From a bacterium (GTDB lineage Bacteria > Armatimonadota > Fimbriimonadia > Fimbriimonadales > Fimbriimonadaceae): a stretch of 64,000 nucleotides of DNA. Positions 63,651-64,000 of this stretch are shown here, in pieces. Both the position numbers and the translations under genes were made by a program. Numbering within the stretch: position 1 is the first letter of the stretch; each line of letters starts with the position of its first letter. The notes beneath the pieces are model-generated. The model was not told the DNA's origin. It saw nothing but the letters and a program-made list of their open reading frames with translations, and did no database searches. The DNA lies in assembly GCA_027485645.1 (NCBI GenBank), contig JAIXQR010000002.1, positions 1 through 64,000 of the forward strand. Reading direction: 5' to 3'.

Positions 63651-63745
63651 AGCCGGGCGATACATTGGGATTGAGGCGAGGTTTTTGGTCGGCGGCTCAC
63701 CCCCCTCCACTCGCTCGGAAGCGAAAGCAGAGGGCTCGAGATCGA

Positions 63746-63813
63746 AAGTTTCGGCTGTTCGTATCCTCATCCCCCGACCCCTTCTCCATCGGAATGGAGA
63801 AGGGGCTCACGCG
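63746..63813. repeat. Composite intergenic repeat, copy 2 (hairpin half only)
   Basis: This starts AAGTTTCGGCTGTTCG and contains the identical 12-bp stem with a CGGA loop (63778-63789 with 63794-63805), followed by CTCACGCGGG. The CCGCC half is absent. It lies in the gene-free stretch 63651-64000. Confidence 0.8.
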
Positions 63814-63868
63814 GGTTTCGGCTGCGCTCGGGCTGGGAGTTTGAACTCCAAGTTGGTTGGTGAATCCG

Positions 63869-63978
63869 ACCGCCAAAAGCGGCGGCAGAGCCGCCGCACT
63901 CCAAAGGGTTTCGGCTATGCGTTTCCTCATCCTCCGTCCCCTTGTCCATCGGAATGGAGAAGGGGCGCGCGCGGGTTG
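63869..63978. repeat. Composite intergenic repeat, copy 3
   Basis: Both halves are present: ACCGCCAAAAGCGGCGGCAG, ACTCCAAAGGGTTTCGGCT and the CCATCGGAATGG hairpin, here with one mismatch in the stem. The rest of 63651-64000 shows no gene; open frames on the minus strand are translations of these repeats. Confidence 0.8.
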
Positions 63979-64000
63979 CGGCTCGGCGCTTGGTCACGGA

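Noticed and set aside
63697-63997. Two minus-strand frames reading ECGGSAAAF-like peptides
   Set aside because: They are translations of the composite hairpin repeat and not genes.

Overview
The window is bacterial chromosome, moderately GC-rich by eye. It has dense short-spaced operons, diderm envelope genes (a PagL-type outer-membrane lipid A deacylase, several lipoproteins, an N-acetylmuramoyl-L-alanine amidase) and secreted proteins with the FTLIELLVV prepilin signature. That mix, the DUF1559-like prepilin and the repeat families point to an Armatimonadota bacterium, probably Fimbriimonadia. This is an inference from gene style; no rRNA is present to prove it.

Layout. 1-1292: the infC-rpmI-rplT translation operon on the minus strand, leaving the window at the left edge; infC appears to start at AUC and overlaps rpmI by 134 nt. 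1394-9252: a two-domain beta-oxidation enzyme, an oxidoreductase operon, a secreted protein, a lysine 6-aminotransferase-like enzyme and a lipoprotein. 9254-10952: a cobalamin riboswitch lying between an amidase and a prepilin-like secreted protein that it probably controls, the most unusual regulatory arrangement seen here. 10966-19465: DUF1232 protein, L-fucose isomerase, thrC-thrB, PagL, a DUF2975/Xre pair, an RNA m5C methyltransferase and an M28 peptidase. 19557-21835: Gfo/Idh/MocA oxidoreductase plus aldo/keto reductase, and CsaA. 21832-27506: a long Fe-S assembly region (sufC, sufD, unknown, sufS, sufU, small membrane protein, DUF59 protein, Rrf2 regulator, IscA-like carrier) without sufB.

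27691-39792: MsrB, TrhO, a PhyH dioxygenase divergent from an AraC regulator, GpsA, two copies of a roughly 277-bp hairpin-rich element, aspartate-aminotransferase-like enzyme coupled to argG, two unknown overlapping genes, rpsO and pnp. 39904-47352: complex I genes nuoHJKLMN, lacking nuoI between H and J. 47338-58675: a YcxB-like protein, enoyl-CoA hydratase plus a biotin carboxylase that stops where the next domain should begin, a pair of large lipoproteins (DUF3142 and a repeat protein), a secreted helical protein, a YiiD-type thioesterase, a GH2 glycosidase and a WD40 protein.

58672-64000: a low-density accessory end with small unknown proteins, short dispersed repeats and the remains of an Rhs locus: a C-terminal Rhs core joined to a hydrophobic tip, a membrane protein directly downstream that could be its immunity protein, a second truncated Rhs core copy and another small membrane protein. 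No tRNA, rRNA, CRISPR array, transposase or phage gene was recognised. Many convergent gene pairs share a perfect or near-perfect inverted repeat over their stop codons, which suggests compact bidirectional terminators.
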